From positions 326,376 through 390,375 of the forward strand of contig NZ_FNGE01000002.1 in assembly GCF_900102885.1 (NCBI RefSeq): 64,000 nt of DNA, in the 5' to 3' direction. The stretch comes from Paracoccus chinensis. Its GTDB lineage: Bacteria; Pseudomonadota; Alphaproteobacteria; Rhodobacterales; Rhodobacteraceae. Below the pieces are notes generated by a model. The model was not told where the DNA came from and did not search any database. It was given only the letters and a program-made list of their open reading frames with translations. This document shows, one piece after another, positions 47,002 to 57,675 of this stretch (its first letter is position 1; each line of letters starts with the position of its first letter). The translations under genes were made by a program, and so were the position numbers.

Positions 47002-48123
47002 ATGACGCACAACCCCATCCGTCCCTGGCGCAACATCGAACGCCGCCGGTCGCGCCAGATCATGGTCGGCCGCGTGCCGGTGGGGGGCGACGCCCCGATC
47101 AGCGTGCAGACTATGACGAACACCGATTCGTCGGACGTGCGCGCCACGCTGGCGCAGGTGATCGCGGCGGCAGAGGCGGGCGCAGACATCGTGCGCGTCT
47201 CGACCCCCGACGAGGCCTCAACCCGGGCGCTGCGCGAGATCACGCGCGAAAGCCCGGTGCCGATCGTGGCCGACATCCATTTCCATTACCGCCGCGCCAT
47301 CGAGGCGGCGCAGGCGGGCGCGGCCTGCCTGCGGATCAACCCGGGCAACATCGGTGACGCGGCGCGGGTGCGCGAGGTCGTGCAGGCCGCCAAGGACCAC
47401 GGCTGTTCCATCCGCATCGGCGTGAACGCCGGCTCGCTGGAACGCCACCTGCTGGAGAAATACGGCGAGCCCTGTCCGGCAGCGATGGTCGAATCCGGCC
47501 TCGACCACATCAAGCTGCTGCAGGACAACGACTTCCACGAGTTCAAGATCAGCGTGAAGGCGTCCGACGTCTTCCTCGCCGCCGCCGCCTATCAGGAACT
47601 GGCCGAGGCGACCGACGCGCCGATCCACCTCGGGATCACCGAGGCGGGGGGGCTGCGCGGCGGCACCGTCAAGTCCGCCATCGGCATGGGCAACCTCTTG
47701 TGGATGGGCATCGGCGACACGATCCGCGTGTCACTGTCGGCCGACCCGGTGGAAGAGGTCAAGGTCGGCTACGAGATCCTCAAGTCGCTGGGCCTGCGGA
47801 CACGGGGCGTGCAGATCATTTCCTGTCCCTCCTGCGCGCGGCAGGGATTCGACGTGATCAAGACGGTCGAGGCTCTGGAAAAGCGGCTCGAGCACATCAA
47901 GACGCCGATGAGCCTGTCGATTATCGGCTGCGTGGTGAATGGCCCCGGCGAGGCGCTGATGACCGACCTCGGTTTCACCGGTGGTGGGGCGGGCAGCGGC
48001 ATGGTCTATGTGGCCGGGCGGCAGAGCCACAAGATGACCAACGACCAGATGATCGACCACATCGTCGAGCTGGTGGAACGCCGGGCCGAGGAACTGGCCC
48101 GCGCGCCTCAGGCGGCAGAGTAA
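47002..48123 (+). CDS. ispG: 4-hydroxy-3-methylbut-2-enyl diphosphate synthase
   Basis: Iron-sulphur enzyme of the methylerythritol phosphate route to isoprenoids, 373 aa. [10 protein letters not shown] is near the start. The three cluster cysteines are in S-C-P-S-C-A-R-Q-G and [12 protein letters not shown]. It supplies precursors used by the polyprenyl synthase at 1.4-2.4 kb. A terminator follows at 48215. Confidence 0.96.
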   Translation: MTHNPIRPWRNIERRRSRQIMVGRVPVGGDAPISVQTMTNTDSSDVRATLAQVIAAAEAGADIVRVSTPDEASTRALREITRESPVPIVADIHFHYRRAIEAAQAGAACLRINPGNIGDAARVREVVQAAKDHGCSIRIGVNAGSLERHLLEKYGEPCPAAMVESGLDHIKLLQDNDFHEFKISVKASDVFLAAAAYQELAEATDAPIHLGITEAGGLRGGTVKSAIGMGNLLWMGIGDTIRVSLSADPVEEVKVGYEILKSLGLRTRGVQIISCPSCARQGFDVIKTVEALEKRLEHIKTPMSLSIIGCVVNGPGEALMTDLGFTGGGAGSGMVYVAGRQSHKMTNDQMIDHIVELVERRAEELARAPQAAE

Positions 48124-48214
48124 GGGTTTCCTGCGGGGTAGGGGGTCTTTCGACCCCCGGCGCCTCGACGAGCCGCCTTACCCCTGAAGAAACATCGCAC
48201 TCTTTACAAAATAC

Positions 48215-48245
48215 GCCCCCGCCTGCATGGACGGGGGCTTGCTTT
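48215..48245 (+). terminator. Terminator after ispG
   Basis: GCCCCCG at 48215-48221 pairs with CGGGGGC at 48232-48238, followed by TTGCTTT. Another hairpin without a T tract (GGGGGTC-TTTC-GACCCCC, 48141-48158) lies closer to the gene. Confidence 0.7.
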
Positions 48246-48384
48246 CGCCGGTGCGGCCTTTGGCATTTCCGCCTGTGCCGCGGCAACGCTTCTAGGGACC
48301 GAGAGTTAACATTCCGTTAACGGCGGCAGTCATTTCAGACATTCCCCAAGGGCGCCACGTGAACGCACCCCTGGGCCCTTCCGG

Positions 48385-49134
48385 TCAGCCCTGCGCGGCC
48401 CGGATCTGCTCGACCGCGGAAGCAAGCCCCGTCGAGGGAATGCCGCGCAGAAGCTCGGGCCCGATCACGAAGGTGGGGGTGCCCATGATCTGCATCTTCT
48501 CGGCCAGTTGCCGGTTCTTGCGGATCTCGGCGGACACCTCCTCGGTGTTCATCCGCTGCACGATCGCCTCGGCATCAAGCCCGAGGTCCTGCGAGATCGC
48601 GTTCAGCGATTCGATCGTGACCGAGCCCCGCATCTCGTAAAGCTTGTCATGGACCGTCTTGTAGCTGTCCCCGCCCGCAAGCTGCTTGACCGCGATGGCA
48701 TAGCGCGATGCGAGGTCGCTTTCCTGCCCGAGGATCGGGAACTCCTTCAGGATCAGCTTGATGTTGCCGTCCTTGGCCACGACCTCGTCCACCTCGGGGG
48801 CGACGCGGCGGCAATAGCCGCAACGATAGTCGATGAATTCGACGATGGTCAGGTCGCCGTCGGGGTTGCCGCCGACCCAGGAATGGCCGTCCTCGAAGAT
48901 CTCGGCGCTGTTGGCGGCGACCAGCTGCTTGTCGTTCTGGGCCTCGTTGGCCAGGCGCTGGGCTTCCATCGCATTGAGCGACTCGATCAGCACCTCGGGG
49001 TTCTGCATGATGTAGTCGCGCACCGCCTCGCCGAAGGCCGCGCGCTCGGCTTCGGTCATGTTGGCGGGATCGAAGGCCGCGGCGGGGGTGGCAAGGGCCG
49101 CTGCCATCAGCGCGGCCGTCATCAGGGCTTTCAT
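48385..49134 (-). CDS. DsbA family periplasmic thiol-disulphide protein
   Basis: A 249-residue exported thioredoxin-fold protein. Residues 1-20 are a signal peptide ending A-T-P-A-A-A. The active site C-G-Y-C is at residues 105-108 in I-D-Y-R-C-G-Y-C-R-R, and the cis-proline is in M-G-T-P-T-F-V-I-G. The region before the thioredoxin fold (25-85) is helical, as in the BdbD/ScsC-like group. Whether it oxidises or isomerises disulphides cannot be told. Confidence 0.9.
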   Translation of the reverse strand: MKALMTAALMAAALATPAAAFDPANMTEAERAAFGEAVRDYIMQNPEVLIESLNAMEAQRLANEAQNDKQLVAANSAEIFEDGHSWVGGNPDGDLTIVEFIDYRCGYCRRVAPEVDEVVAKDGNIKLILKEFPILGQESDLASRYAIAVKQLAGGDSYKTVHDKLYEMRGSVTIESLNAISQDLGLDAEAIVQRMNTEEVSAEIRKNRQLAEKMQIMGTPTFVIGPELLRGIPSTGLASAVEQIRAAQG

Positions 49135-49271
49135 CGTTGGTCCTTTCCCCGGGTTCGCGCGGACATTGCGCCAGTCCCGGGCGCGCTGTCCACCCCCGCA
49201 GGGATCACTGCCGCTTGACCAGCGGGGCGGGCCGGGGCGAAAAGGGCCGCCAAACGAAAAGGGGCAGGCGG

Positions 49272-50414
49272 ATGCGGCAGTCGCGGCGGGGTCAGGTCGA
49301 TCCCTTCATCGTCATGGATGTCATGGAATCCGCGCGCCGGGCCGAGGCCGCAGGCCGCCACATCATCCACATGGAGGTGGGCCAGCCCTCGACGCCCGCA
49401 CCCGCCGCCGCGCTGAAGGCGCTGGGACAGGAACTGGCGGAACCCCTGGGCTATACGGTCGCGCTGGGCCTGCCTGCGCTGCGGGAAGGGATCGCGGGGC
49501 TTTACCGCCGCTGGTACGGCGTGGACCTGGACCCCGCGCGGGTGGTGGTGACGCCGGGCTCCTCGGGGGCGTTCCTTCTGGCCTTCGCGGCGCTGTTCGA
49601 CGCGGGTGACAAGGTGGCCGTAGGCGAGCCCGGCTATCCCAGCTATCGCCAGATCCTGCGCGCCATGTCGGTCGAGCCCGTGGGAATGCAGACCCGCGCC
49701 GAGAACCGTTACCAGCCCGTCCCCGAGGACATCCCCGAGGGGGTGCAGGGCGTCATGATCGCCTCGCCCGGCAACCCTTCGGGGACGATGCTGGACCGCC
49801 ACGCGCTGGCGGCGCTGGTCGGGCGCACGCGCGAGATCGGCGCCTCGCTGATCTCGGACGAGATCTACCACGGCCTCGACTACGGCCAGCGGGCCGTCAG
49901 CGCGCTGGAGCTGACGGACGATGTCGTCGTCATCAACAGCTTCTCGAAATACTTCAGCATGACCGGCTGGCGCGTGGGCTGGCTGGTGGTGCCGCCCGAC
50001 ATGGTCCGCACGATGGACCGGCTGGCCGCCAACATGTTCATCTGCGCCCCCCATGCCAGCCAGGTCGCGGCATTGGCGGCGCTGACCCCGGAAGCCGAGG
50101 CCGAGGCGCAGGCGAACTTGGCCGTCTATGCCGAGAACCGGCGGATGATGCTGGAGCGGCTGCCGGCGATGGGCTTCGACAGGATCGCGCCGCCGGACGG
50201 GGCCTTCTACGTCTATGCCGATGTCTCGGCGCTGACCCATGACAGCGCGGCGCTGGCGGCAGATATCCTCGACAAGGCCGGCGTGGCGGTCACGCCGGGG
50301 GTGGATTTCGACCCGGTGCGCGGGGCGGAAACGCTGCGCTTCTCCTATGCGCGATCGACCGCGGACATCGCCGAGGGACTGGACCGGCTCGCCCGCTACA
50401 TGGCCGGGCGGTAG
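49272..50414 (+). CDS. PLP-dependent aminotransferase, class I/II
   Basis: Aminotransferase of 380 aa. It carries H-M-E-V-G-Q-P-S-T-P near the start, A-S-P-G-N-P-S-G-T, D-E-I-Y-H-G-L-D-Y and the PLP lysine in N-S-F-S-K-Y-F-S-M-T-G-W-R. The final arginine is in L-R-F-S-Y-A-R-S. It is in the aspartate/aromatic group; the substrate is unknown. ATG 49272 is chosen because the earlier open frame is not family-like. The amidase gene begins two bases after the stop. Confidence 0.9.
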   Translation: MRQSRRGQVDPFIVMDVMESARRAEAAGRHIIHMEVGQPSTPAPAAALKALGQELAEPLGYTVALGLPALREGIAGLYRRWYGVDLDPARVVVTPGSSGAFLLAFAALFDAGDKVAVGEPGYPSYRQILRAMSVEPVGMQTRAENRYQPVPEDIPEGVQGVMIASPGNPSGTMLDRHALAALVGRTREIGASLISDEIYHGLDYGQRAVSALELTDDVVVINSFSKYFSMTGWRVGWLVVPPDMVRTMDRLAANMFICAPHASQVAALAALTPEAEAEAQANLAVYAENRRMMLERLPAMGFDRIAPPDGAFYVYADVSALTHDSAALAADILDKAGVAVTPGVDFDPVRGAETLRFSYARSTADIAEGLDRLARYMAGR

Positions 50415-50416
50415 GG

Positions 50417-51622
50417 ATGCGGGGCGCGCTGCGGGCCCTGGCTCTGGTGCTGCTGCTGGCCGCGCCGGTCCAGGTCTGGGCCGAGGCGCTGGCCGAACTC
50501 GATCCCGCCCGCACGACGCTGGGCTTTCTGGGCCGGGACCGGGGCAAGCCGCGCCCGCTGGTGCTGACGATCGGACTGGACCGTGCCGTGCCCCACAACA
50601 TCGCCATCATCGACGGCCCGCCCCGGCTGGTCGTGGACCTGCGCGACACCCGGCCGCCCGAGAAGGCGCCTGCCGATCCGTCCTCCCTGCGCTGGGGACC
50701 CGCGCCCCAGGGCGGCGCGCGGGCGATCCTGACGCTGCCCGGCCCGATGGAGCTGAAGACTGCGCGCATGGCCACCGCGCCTGACCCCGCCCTGACCCTG
50801 CATCTGGTGCCTGTTGCGCCCGAGGCCTTCCGCCCCCGCAGCGATACGCTGACCGTCCTGCGCGGCCTGCCGCAGCCGGTACAGACCGGGCCAGGTGCCC
50901 AGGGACCCGCCGACGACCGGCTGCGCGTGGTGCTGGACCCCGGCCACGGCGGCTTTGATCCGGGGGCGCAGGCGGGCGGCATCACCGAGGCCGCCGTCAT
51001 GCTGGGCTTCGCCCGCGAATTCGCCGCCATCCTGCGCGCCGAAGGCATCGAGGTCGTGCTGACGCGCGAGGACGACCGCTTCATCCCGCTGGAACGGCGC
51101 ACCACGGTCGCGCGGGCAAAGGGCGCGGACCTCTTCATCTCGCTGCATGCCGACGCCCTGCCGGAAGGCGAGGCGGCGGGGGCCACGATCTACACCTGGG
51201 ACGGGCGCTCGAACGACCGCGCCGCGCGGCAGCTCGCGCAGCGGCACGACCGCAGCGACCTGCTGGCGGGGATGGACCTGTCGGACACCGACGAGGACGT
51301 GAGCCGCGCGCTGATGGACCTGGCCCGCATCGGCACCCAGCCCCGCAGCCAGGACGCGGCGCGCCATCTGGTCGCCAAGCTGAACGAGGCAGGCGTCGTC
51401 ATGCACCGCACGCCCGTGCGCGGCGCAGCCTTCTCGGTCCTGAAATCGCCCGACATTCCGTCCCTGCTGATCGAACTGGGCTTCCTGACCCACCCCGACG
51501 ACCGCGCCAACCTGTTCGATCCCGACTGGCGCGAGCGGGTGGCGCAGGCGCTGACCCGGGGCATCCTCGCCTGGGCGGCGGACCGGGACGGGCAGGGAGC
51601 CGCCCAGGGCGCCACCCGCTGA
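50417..51622 (+). CDS. N-acetylmuramoyl-L-alanine amidase with AMIN domain
   Basis: Periplasmic cell-wall amidase of the AmiC type, 401 aa. A signal peptide (residues 1-22) is followed by an AMIN targeting domain (about 25-135). The zinc amidase_3 domain starts at about residue 170, with V-V-L-D-P-G-H-G-G-F-D-P-G-A and later I-S-L-H-A-D-A-L-P and L-L-I-E-L-G-F-L-T. It splits septal peptidoglycan during division in related bacteria. PBP1A follows. Confidence 0.93.
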   Translation: MRGALRALALVLLLAAPVQVWAEALAELDPARTTLGFLGRDRGKPRPLVLTIGLDRAVPHNIAIIDGPPRLVVDLRDTRPPEKAPADPSSLRWGPAPQGGARAILTLPGPMELKTARMATAPDPALTLHLVPVAPEAFRPRSDTLTVLRGLPQPVQTGPGAQGPADDRLRVVLDPGHGGFDPGAQAGGITEAAVMLGFAREFAAILRAEGIEVVLTREDDRFIPLERRTTVARAKGADLFISLHADALPEGEAAGATIYTWDGRSNDRAARQLAQRHDRSDLLAGMDLSDTDEDVSRALMDLARIGTQPRSQDAARHLVAKLNEAGVVMHRTPVRGAAFSVLKSPDIPSLLIELGFLTHPDDRANLFDPDWRERVAQALTRGILAWAADRDGQGAAQGATR

Positions 51623-51697
51623 CGCAAGCTTTCTTTGACCCGAAGGGGGTGTGGCGCTATAGGAACACCTCGCTCAATGTCGCGGTAGGCTCCATCA

Positions 51698-54196
51698 GTG
51701 ATCCGTTTCGTCCTGAACTTCCTCGGCGGGGTCTTTTCCTGGTTCGTGACCGCCGGGGTGTTCCTGGCGCTCGTGGTGGGAGGGATCTTCTGGATCTATT
51801 CGCGGGATCTGCCCAGCCACGAGGCGCTGGCGAGCTACGCCCCAAAGACCATCAGCCGCATCTATTCCGGCGAAGGCCGCCTGATCGACGAGTTCGCCGA
51901 GGAACGCCGCATCTTCGTGCCGATCGAGGAAATCCCGGACCTCGTGAAGCAGGCCTTCGTCTCGGCCGAGGACAAGAACTTCTACCAGCACCGCGGCTAT
52001 GACCCGCGCGGCATGGCGGGGGCGGCGGTGCAGGCCGTGCAGACGCGGGGCGAAAGCGTGCGCGGCGCCTCGACCATCACCCAGCAGGTGATGAAGAACT
52101 TCCTGCTCGATTCCTCGCGCAGCGTGGAACGCAAGGTGAAGGAACTAATCCTTGCGACTCGGCTCGAGAACACGCTGTCCAAGGACCAGATCCTCGAACT
52201 TTACCTCAACGAGATCTTCCTGGGCCAGAACAGCGCCGGGGTCGCAGCGGCCGCCCAGACCTATTTCAACAAGTCGCTGAGCGAGCTTGCGCCGCACGAG
52301 GCCGCGACCCTGGCCGCCATGCCGCAGGCGCCCTCGCGGTCCGTGGTGCGTGACAAGGACCGCATCACCGAACGGCGCAACTATGTCCTGCGCGAGATGT
52401 GGCAGAACGGCTACCTGACCGAGGCTGTCTATCGCGCCGAATCCGCCCTGCCGCTGAAGTCCGTGCAGAACGGCGACTATCCCGCCTTCCGCAACAGCCT
52501 GCCGCCGCGCGACTATTTCACCGACGAGATCCGCCGCCAGCTGTCCCAGCAGTTCGGCGAGGACGAGTTCTTCACCGGCGGGTTGCAGATCCGCGCGACC
52601 ATGGACCCGGCCATGCAGGAGGTCGCCGCCAAGTCGCTGCAGGACGCGCTGGAACGCTATGATCGCGGCATCGGCGTCTGGCGCGGCACGGGCCAGGTGA
52701 TCCCGCCCGAGGACCTGGGCTCCGAGGACCGCTGGCGCGCGGCGCTGGCCAAGGCCAAGGTGCCGCGCGACATCGAGGGCTGGCACCCGGCCGTCGTGCT
52801 GGACCTGACCGAACGCGACGCCATCATCGGCATCGAGGGCGTCCCGTCCGAGGCCGAGCCCCACGTTATCCCTGCCAAGGATGTGCAATGGGCGCGCAAG
52901 CTGATGCCGGGGCGCGAGCGCGCGCCGCAGGCGAAGGTGGCGTCCGACCTGCTGTCGCTGGGCGACGTGGTGATGGTCCGGCAGATGACCGATGACAACA
53001 CCGGCGCCTTCATCCGCTGGACGCTGCGGCAGGTTCCGACGATCCAGGGCGGCTTCATGGCGATGGATGTCAACACCGGCCGGGTTGTCGCCATGCAGGG
53101 AGGCTTCAGCTACCAGTCCTCGGTCTTCAACCGGGCGACGCAGGCGATGCGGCAGCCGGGCTCGGCCTTCAAGCCCTTCGTCTATGCCGCCGCGCTGGAC
53201 CGGGGCTTCACCCCCGCGACCATCGTGGCCGACGAGCCGATCACCGTGAACACGCCGCAGGGCCTCTGGACGCCCAAGAACTCGGGCGGCGGCTTCTACG
53301 GCCCGACGCCCCTGCGCACGGGGATCGAGCAGTCCCGGAACCTGATGACCATCCGCATCGCCCAGGACATCGGGATGGACACGGTGGCTGGATATGCCGA
53401 GCGCTTCGGCGTCTATGACCACCTGTCGCCCTTCCTGGCCAACAGCCTCGGCGCGCAGGAAACCACGCTGTTCAAGATGGTCGCGGCCTATGCCATGTTC
53501 GCCAACGGCGGCGAGCGGGTGGAACCCACGCTGGTGGACCGCGTGCAGGACCGGCGCGGCCGCACGGTCTATCGCCACGACAAGCGCGCCTGCGTCAACT
53601 GCCAGCAGGGCGCTCTGCCCCCGAACCAGCCGCCTGTGATCGAATCCGACCGCGAGCGGGTGATGGACGCCATCACCGCCTATCAGTTGACCTCGATGCT
53701 GGAAGGCGTGGTCAAGCGCGGCTCGGGCAAGGGCGTCAAGCTGCCGGTGCCTGTTGCGGGCAAGACCGGAACCACGAACGACGCCAAGGACGTGTGGTTC
53801 ATCGGCTTCACCTCGAACATCGTGGCGGGCTGCTATCTGGGTTTCGACGAGCCGCGCAGCCTGGGATCGAACGCCTATGGCGGGACGCTCTGCGTGCCGG
53901 TGTTCAACTCGTTCATGCGGCAGGCGGTGAAGAAATACGGCGGCACCGCCTTCAAGGTCCCGCCGGGCGGCTATTTCGCCGACGTGTCCTACGGCAAGTT
54001 CACCGTCTCGGAATATTTCCGCGAGGGGTCGGTCGTGGTGAACCGCGTCGTGGACGGCGGCTTTGACCGCGAGTCCAAGAAAAGCAGCGACGTGACCGAG
54101 ACGACGGAAAAGGCCGTGACCACCTCGACCGGCAAGCGCAAGGTCATTCCCAAGAAGGCCGATTTCAACAGCATGAGCGCGGGCGGGCTTTACTGA
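51698..54196 (+). CDS. mrcA: Penicillin-binding protein 1A (class A)
   Basis: Bifunctional peptidoglycan glycosyltransferase/transpeptidase, 832 aa. The N-terminal membrane anchor covers residues 8-33. The GT51 domain shows [24 protein letters not shown] and R-K-V-K-E-L-I-L-A. The transpeptidase has the S-x-x-K motif in [12 protein letters not shown] and K-T-G-T-T-N-D. An OB-like insert lies between the domains. GTG 51698 is the start; the gap to the amidase gene is 75 bp. Confidence 0.95.
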   Translation: MIRFVLNFLGGVFSWFVTAGVFLALVVGGIFWIYSRDLPSHEALASYAPKTISRIYSGEGRLIDEFAEERRIFVPIEEIPDLVKQAFVSAEDKNFYQHRGYDPRGMAGAAVQAVQTRGESVRGASTITQQVMKNFLLDSSRSVERKVKELILATRLENTLSKDQILELYLNEIFLGQNSAGVAAAAQTYFNKSLSELAPHEAATLAAMPQAPSRSVVRDKDRITERRNYVLREMWQNGYLTEAVYRAESALPLKSVQNGDYPAFRNSLPPRDYFTDEIRRQLSQQFGEDEFFTGGLQIRATMDPAMQEVAAKSLQDALERYDRGIGVWRGTGQVIPPEDLGSEDRWRAALAKAKVPRDIEGWHPAVVLDLTERDAIIGIEGVPSEAEPHVIPAKDVQWARKLMPGRERAPQAKVASDLLSLGDVVMVRQMTDDNTGAFIRWTLRQVPTIQGGFMAMDVNTGRVVAMQGGFSYQSSVFNRATQAMRQPGSAFKPFVYAAALDRGFTPATIVADEPITVNTPQGLWTPKNSGGGFYGPTPLRTGIEQSRNLMTIRIAQDIGMDTVAGYAERFGVYDHLSPFLANSLGAQETTLFKMVAAYAMFANGGERVEPTLVDRVQDRRGRTVYRHDKRACVNCQQGALPPNQPPVIESDRERVMDAITAYQLTSMLEGVVKRGSGKGVKLPVPVAGKTGTTNDAKDVWFIGFTSNIVAGCYLGFDEPRSLGSNAYGGTLCVPVFNSFMRQAVKKYGGTAFKVPPGGYFADVSYGKFTVSEYFREGSVVVNRVVDGGFDRESKKSSDVTETTEKAVTTSTGKRKVIPKKADFNSMSAGGLY

Positions 54197-54282
54197 CCGC
54201 CCTGCTTGTGCCGAACGCCCCCGCGCGGTATCAGCCTCCTCCATCCGTTCAGACGATCGCCATTCCTTTGCAGGGACCGCCC

Positions 54283-55410
54283 ATGCGCGCCGAAACGCAA
54301 GCCTCCGTCGAAGCCATCCGCAAGTCGCTGAACCTGCTTGCGCAGCGGATGGACTGGGACACCGCGCCCCACCGGCTGGAAGAGATGAACGCGATGATCG
54401 AGGACGGCGACCTGTGGTCCGACCCCGCCCGCGCGCAGAAGCTGATGCGCGACCGGCAGGTGCTGTCGGACAAGGTGGAAACCTATCGCCGCATCGACCG
54501 CGACCTGAAGGACAGCGTGGAACTGATCGAACTGGGCGAGGCCGAGGGCGACGCCGAAATCGTGACCGACGCCGAAACCACGCTGAAGTCCCTGGCCGAG
54601 CTTGCCGCACAGAAAGAGCTCGAGGCCCTTCTGGACGGCGAGGCTGACAGCAACGACACATTCCTGGAAATCAACGCGGGTGCGGGCGGCACGGAAAGCT
54701 GCGACTGGGCGTCCATGCTGGCGCGGATGTACACGCGCTGGGCGGAAAAGAAGGGCTACAAGGTCGAGCTTCAGTCGGAAACGCCCGGCGAAGAGGCGGG
54801 CATCCGGTCCGCCGCCTACAAGATCAGCGGCCCGAACGCCTATGGCTGGCTCAAGTCGGAATCGGGCGTGCACCGGCTGGTCCGCATCAGCCCCTATGAC
54901 TCGGCAGCGCGGCGGCACACGTCGTTCAGCTCGGTTTGGGTCTATCCGGTGGTGGACGACAATATCGAGATCGTGATCCCCGACAATGAGATCCGGATCG
55001 ACACCTACCGGTCGTCCGGCGCGGGCGGGCAGCACGTGAACACCACCGACTCGGCGGTGCGGATCACCCACCTGCCGACGAACATCGTCGTCACCAGCTC
55101 GATGAAGTCGCAGCACCAGAACCGCGAGGCCGCGATGAACGCGCTGCGGGCGCGCCTGTATCAGCTGGAACTGGACAAGCGGAACGCGGCCATCAACGCC
55201 GCGCATGAGAACAAGGGCGATGCCGGCTGGGGCAACCAGATCCGCTCCTACGTGCTGCAGCCCTATCAGATGGTGAAGGACCTGCGGACGGGTCATGAGA
55301 CCTCGGACACGCAGGGGGTGCTGGACGGCGACCTCGACGGCTTCATGGCCGCGACCCTGGCGATGGACGTGGCCGGGAAAAGCCGGGCCGAGGCCAACGC
55401 CGAGGACTGA
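54283..55410 (+). CDS. prfB: Peptide chain release factor 2
   Basis: Terminates translation at UGA and UAA codons, 375 aa. The peptide anticodon is replaced as expected for RF2 in the region [12 protein letters not shown]. The G-G-Q motif is in [12 protein letters not shown]. The frame is continuous with no in-frame UGA near codon 25, so the autoregulatory frameshift of E. coli prfB is absent. ATG 54283 starts the family N-terminus M-R-A-E-T-Q. Confidence 0.95.
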   Translation: MRAETQASVEAIRKSLNLLAQRMDWDTAPHRLEEMNAMIEDGDLWSDPARAQKLMRDRQVLSDKVETYRRIDRDLKDSVELIELGEAEGDAEIVTDAETTLKSLAELAAQKELEALLDGEADSNDTFLEINAGAGGTESCDWASMLARMYTRWAEKKGYKVELQSETPGEEAGIRSAAYKISGPNAYGWLKSESGVHRLVRISPYDSAARRHTSFSSVWVYPVVDDNIEIVIPDNEIRIDTYRSSGAGGQHVNTTDSAVRITHLPTNIVVTSSMKSQHQNREAAMNALRARLYQLELDKRNAAINAAHENKGDAGWGNQIRSYVLQPYQMVKDLRTGHETSDTQGVLDGDLDGFMAATLAMDVAGKSRAEANAED

Positions 55411-55497
55411 GGGCGGTCCCCCGTTCACATCCCTGTTGACGGTCCGCTCTTTCCTTCGTCACGCTGCGTTGCAGCGGAGCGAAGGAAAGGGGGCAGC

Positions 55498-56547
55498 ATG
55501 CCAAAACGGATCAACCTTGCCCTTCAGGGCGGCGGTGCGCACGGCGCCTTCGCCTGGGGCGTCCTCGACCGCCTGCTGGACGGCGATGAACTGGAGGTTG
55601 CCGGGATCAGCGGCACTTCCGCAGGGGCGCTGAACGGGGCGGCACTCGCGGCGGGGCTCGCCTCGGCGGACGGCGCAGCCGGGCGGAAGGCGGCGCGCGA
55701 GAACCTTGACCATGTCTGGGCGGAGGTCAGCCGCGTGAACGACCATCGGCTGCTGCGCTGGATGACCTGCCTCGACCATGTGCCCTCATCCTTGCAGCGC
55801 TGGGCGGAACTCTTCTCGCCGGTAGCCTGGATGGAGAACTGGTCGCGCATCTTCAGCCCCTATGATTCGGGGGTGTTCTATTCCAACCCTCTGGGCCGCA
55901 TCATCGCTGGGATGCCGCATCCCCTGCATTCGTGCCACATCCAGAACCCCGCGCTATTCGTCACCGCCACCAACGTCCGCACGGGCCGCGTGCGGGTCTT
56001 TGCCGGCGACGAGGTAACGCCCGAGGCGGTGATGGCCTCGGCCTGCCTGCCCACGCTGTTCCGCGCGGTCGAGATCGACGACCCCAAGACCGGACGGCGC
56101 GAGGCCTATTGGGACGGCGGCTATTCCGGCAATCCCGCGCTGTTCCCGCTGTTCGGCACCGACTTGCCGCGCGACATCGTCATCGTGACGATCAACCCGA
56201 TGGAGCGCGAGGGCATCCCCCGCTCGCCCGTCGAGATCCAGGACCGGATCAACGAGGTCAGCTTTAATTCCTCGCTGCAGCGCGAGTTGCGGGCGATCCA
56301 GTTCGTCAAGCGCCTGTCCGCCGAGGGCCGCCTGACCGGCCGCGACATGAAGGAGCCGCTGATCCACCTGCTGTCGGACGACGCCCTGATGACCTCGCTG
56401 GGGACGCGCACCAAGCTGCTGCCGGGGCCGGGGCTGATCGGGCGCATGAAGACCGCCGGGCGGCTGGCGGCCGAGAAGTTTCTGAGCGGAGACGCCCGCA
56501 ACATCGGCGAGCGTGACTCGGTGGATCTGCCCCGGCTTTACGGCTGA
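55498..56547 (+). CDS. Patatin-like phospholipase
   Basis: A 349-residue predicted lipid acyl hydrolase. The oxyanion motif is L-Q-G-G-G-A-H-G-A-F, the nucleophile elbow is I-S-G-T-S-A-G-A-L, and the catalytic aspartate is in Y-W-D-G-G-Y-S-G-N-P. No signal peptide is present. The substrate is unknown; membrane phospholipid turnover is the family expectation. Confidence 0.9.
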   Translation: MPKRINLALQGGGAHGAFAWGVLDRLLDGDELEVAGISGTSAGALNGAALAAGLASADGAAGRKAARENLDHVWAEVSRVNDHRLLRWMTCLDHVPSSLQRWAELFSPVAWMENWSRIFSPYDSGVFYSNPLGRIIAGMPHPLHSCHIQNPALFVTATNVRTGRVRVFAGDEVTPEAVMASACLPTLFRAVEIDDPKTGRREAYWDGGYSGNPALFPLFGTDLPRDIVIVTINPMEREGIPRSPVEIQDRINEVSFNSSLQRELRAIQFVKRLSAEGRLTGRDMKEPLIHLLSDDALMTSLGTRTKLLPGPGLIGRMKTAGRLAAEKFLSGDARNIGERDSVDLPRLYG

Positions 56548-56658
56548 GGCGCGGCGAACGGCGTCACGGCCGGACCGGGGGTTTTCCACCGCCGATCGGG
56601 TCTGCCGACCCCTGCCTCGCTGAAAACGGTCCACTAGACCGTTTTCCGGGCGCTCGTC

Positions 56659-56689
56659 AGCCCCGGAGGATATTCATACGAAGAAGAAC
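56659..56689 (-). repeat. Copy of the intergenic repeat behind psuG (partial)
   Basis: On the minus strand it reads TTCTTCTTCGTATGAATATC then CTCCGGGGCTG, like the first 30 bases of the full copy at 23271-23314. It starts 5 bases after the psuG stop, in the sense direction of psuG. Confidence 0.65.
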
Positions 56690-56693
56690 GGGG

Positions 56694-57602
56694 TCAGGCG
56701 CCCTCGGCTGCGATCCTTGCGGCGAGGCGTGCGTTCGACAGAACCAGCGCGATGTTGGCGGACAGCGACCGGCCCTCGGTCAGTTCGAAGATGCGGTCCA
56801 GCAGGAAGGGGGTCACGGCCTTGGCGGCGATCCCTTGTGCGGTTGCGTCGGCGAGCGCCTGCTCGACCACGGGCATGATCTCGGCGCGGGGGATCTCGGC
56901 CTCCGCAGGGATCGGGTTCACGACCAACTGGCCGCCGGGCAGGCCGAGGGCGCGGCGCATCCGCGCGGCCTCGGCGATCTGGGCGGGGTCGTCCAGCCGC
57001 AGGGGCGCGGGCAGGCCCGAATCGCGGCTCCAGAAGGCGGGGATTACGTCTTGGCCGACGGCGATTACCGGCACGCCCAAGGTTTCGAGATATTCGAAGG
57101 TCCGCGGCAGGTCGAGGATCGCCTTGGCCCCCGCCGAGACCACTGTCACCGGGGTCGCCGCCAGTTCGTAAAGGTCGGCCGAGATGTCCATCGTGTCCTC
57201 GACGCCGCGGTGCACGCCGCCAATGCCGCCGGTGGCGAAGACGCGGATGCCTGCAAGCGCCGAGCAGATCATCGTGGCCGCGACCGTGGTCGCCCCGGTG
57301 CGGCGCGTTACCAAGCAGGCGGCGAGGTCGGCGCGGCTGACCTTCATCACGTCCTGCGCCTGCGCGAGCGATTCCAGCGCGGCGTCGTCCAGGCCGATGT
57401 GGATGCGGCCGTCCATCAGCGCGATGGTTGCGGGCACCGCGCCCGCCTCGCGGATCGCCGCTTCCACGTCGCGCGCCATTTCCAGATTCTTCGGATAGGG
57501 CATCCCGTGGGTGATGATTGTCGATTCCAGCGCGACGACGGGGCGTCCCGCGTCAAGCGCCTCGCGGACCTCGGGGGTGAAGCTCAGCGGCAGGTCGGTC
57601 AT
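56694..57602 (-). CDS. psuG: Pseudouridine-5'-phosphate glycosidase
   Basis: Breaks pseudouridine 5'-phosphate into uracil and ribose 5-phosphate, 302 aa. V-V-A-L-E-S-T-I-I-T-H-G-M-P-Y-P is at the N-terminus; V-F-A-T-G-G-I-G-G-V-H-R-G, V-V-S-A-G-A-K-A-I-L-D and L-V-V-N-P-I-P follow. ATG 57602 has AAGGAG at good spacing. It works with the kinase encoded just upstream (PsuK). Confidence 0.94.
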   Translation of the reverse strand: MTDLPLSFTPEVREALDAGRPVVALESTIITHGMPYPKNLEMARDVEAAIREAGAVPATIALMDGRIHIGLDDAALESLAQAQDVMKVSRADLAACLVTRRTGATTVAATMICSALAGIRVFATGGIGGVHRGVEDTMDISADLYELAATPVTVVSAGAKAILDLPRTFEYLETLGVPVIAVGQDVIPAFWSRDSGLPAPLRLDDPAQIAEAARMRRALGLPGGQLVVNPIPAEAEIPRAEIMPVVEQALADATAQGIAAKAVTPFLLDRIFELTEGRSLSANIALVLSNARLAARIAAEGA

Positions 57603-57629
57603 CGGCGGCTCCTTGAGATCGGAAGGAAG

Positions 57630-57673
57630 CCGGGGCGCTGCCCCGGACCTTGGGATATTTTCACGAAGAAGAA
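57630..57673 (-). repeat. 44-bp intergenic repeat, full copy inside the psuK-psuG operon
   Basis: The reverse complement begins TTCTTCTTCGTGAAAATATC and ends in GGTCCGGGGCAGCGCCCCGG. It matches 23271-23314 with about three differences. It fills most of the 73-bp gap between psuK and psuG and starts 3 bases after the psuK stop. Confidence 0.8.
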
Positions 57674-57675
57674 AT

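Noticed and set aside
48141..48158. Hairpin GGGGGTC-TTTC-GACCCCC as the ispG terminator
   Set aside because: No T tract follows; the hairpin at 48215-48245 with TTGCTTT is the better candidate.
54208..54282. Possible programmed frameshift or longer start in prfB
   Set aside because: The prfB frame is continuous from ATG 54283, and no in-frame UGA with a slippery site is present near codon 25.
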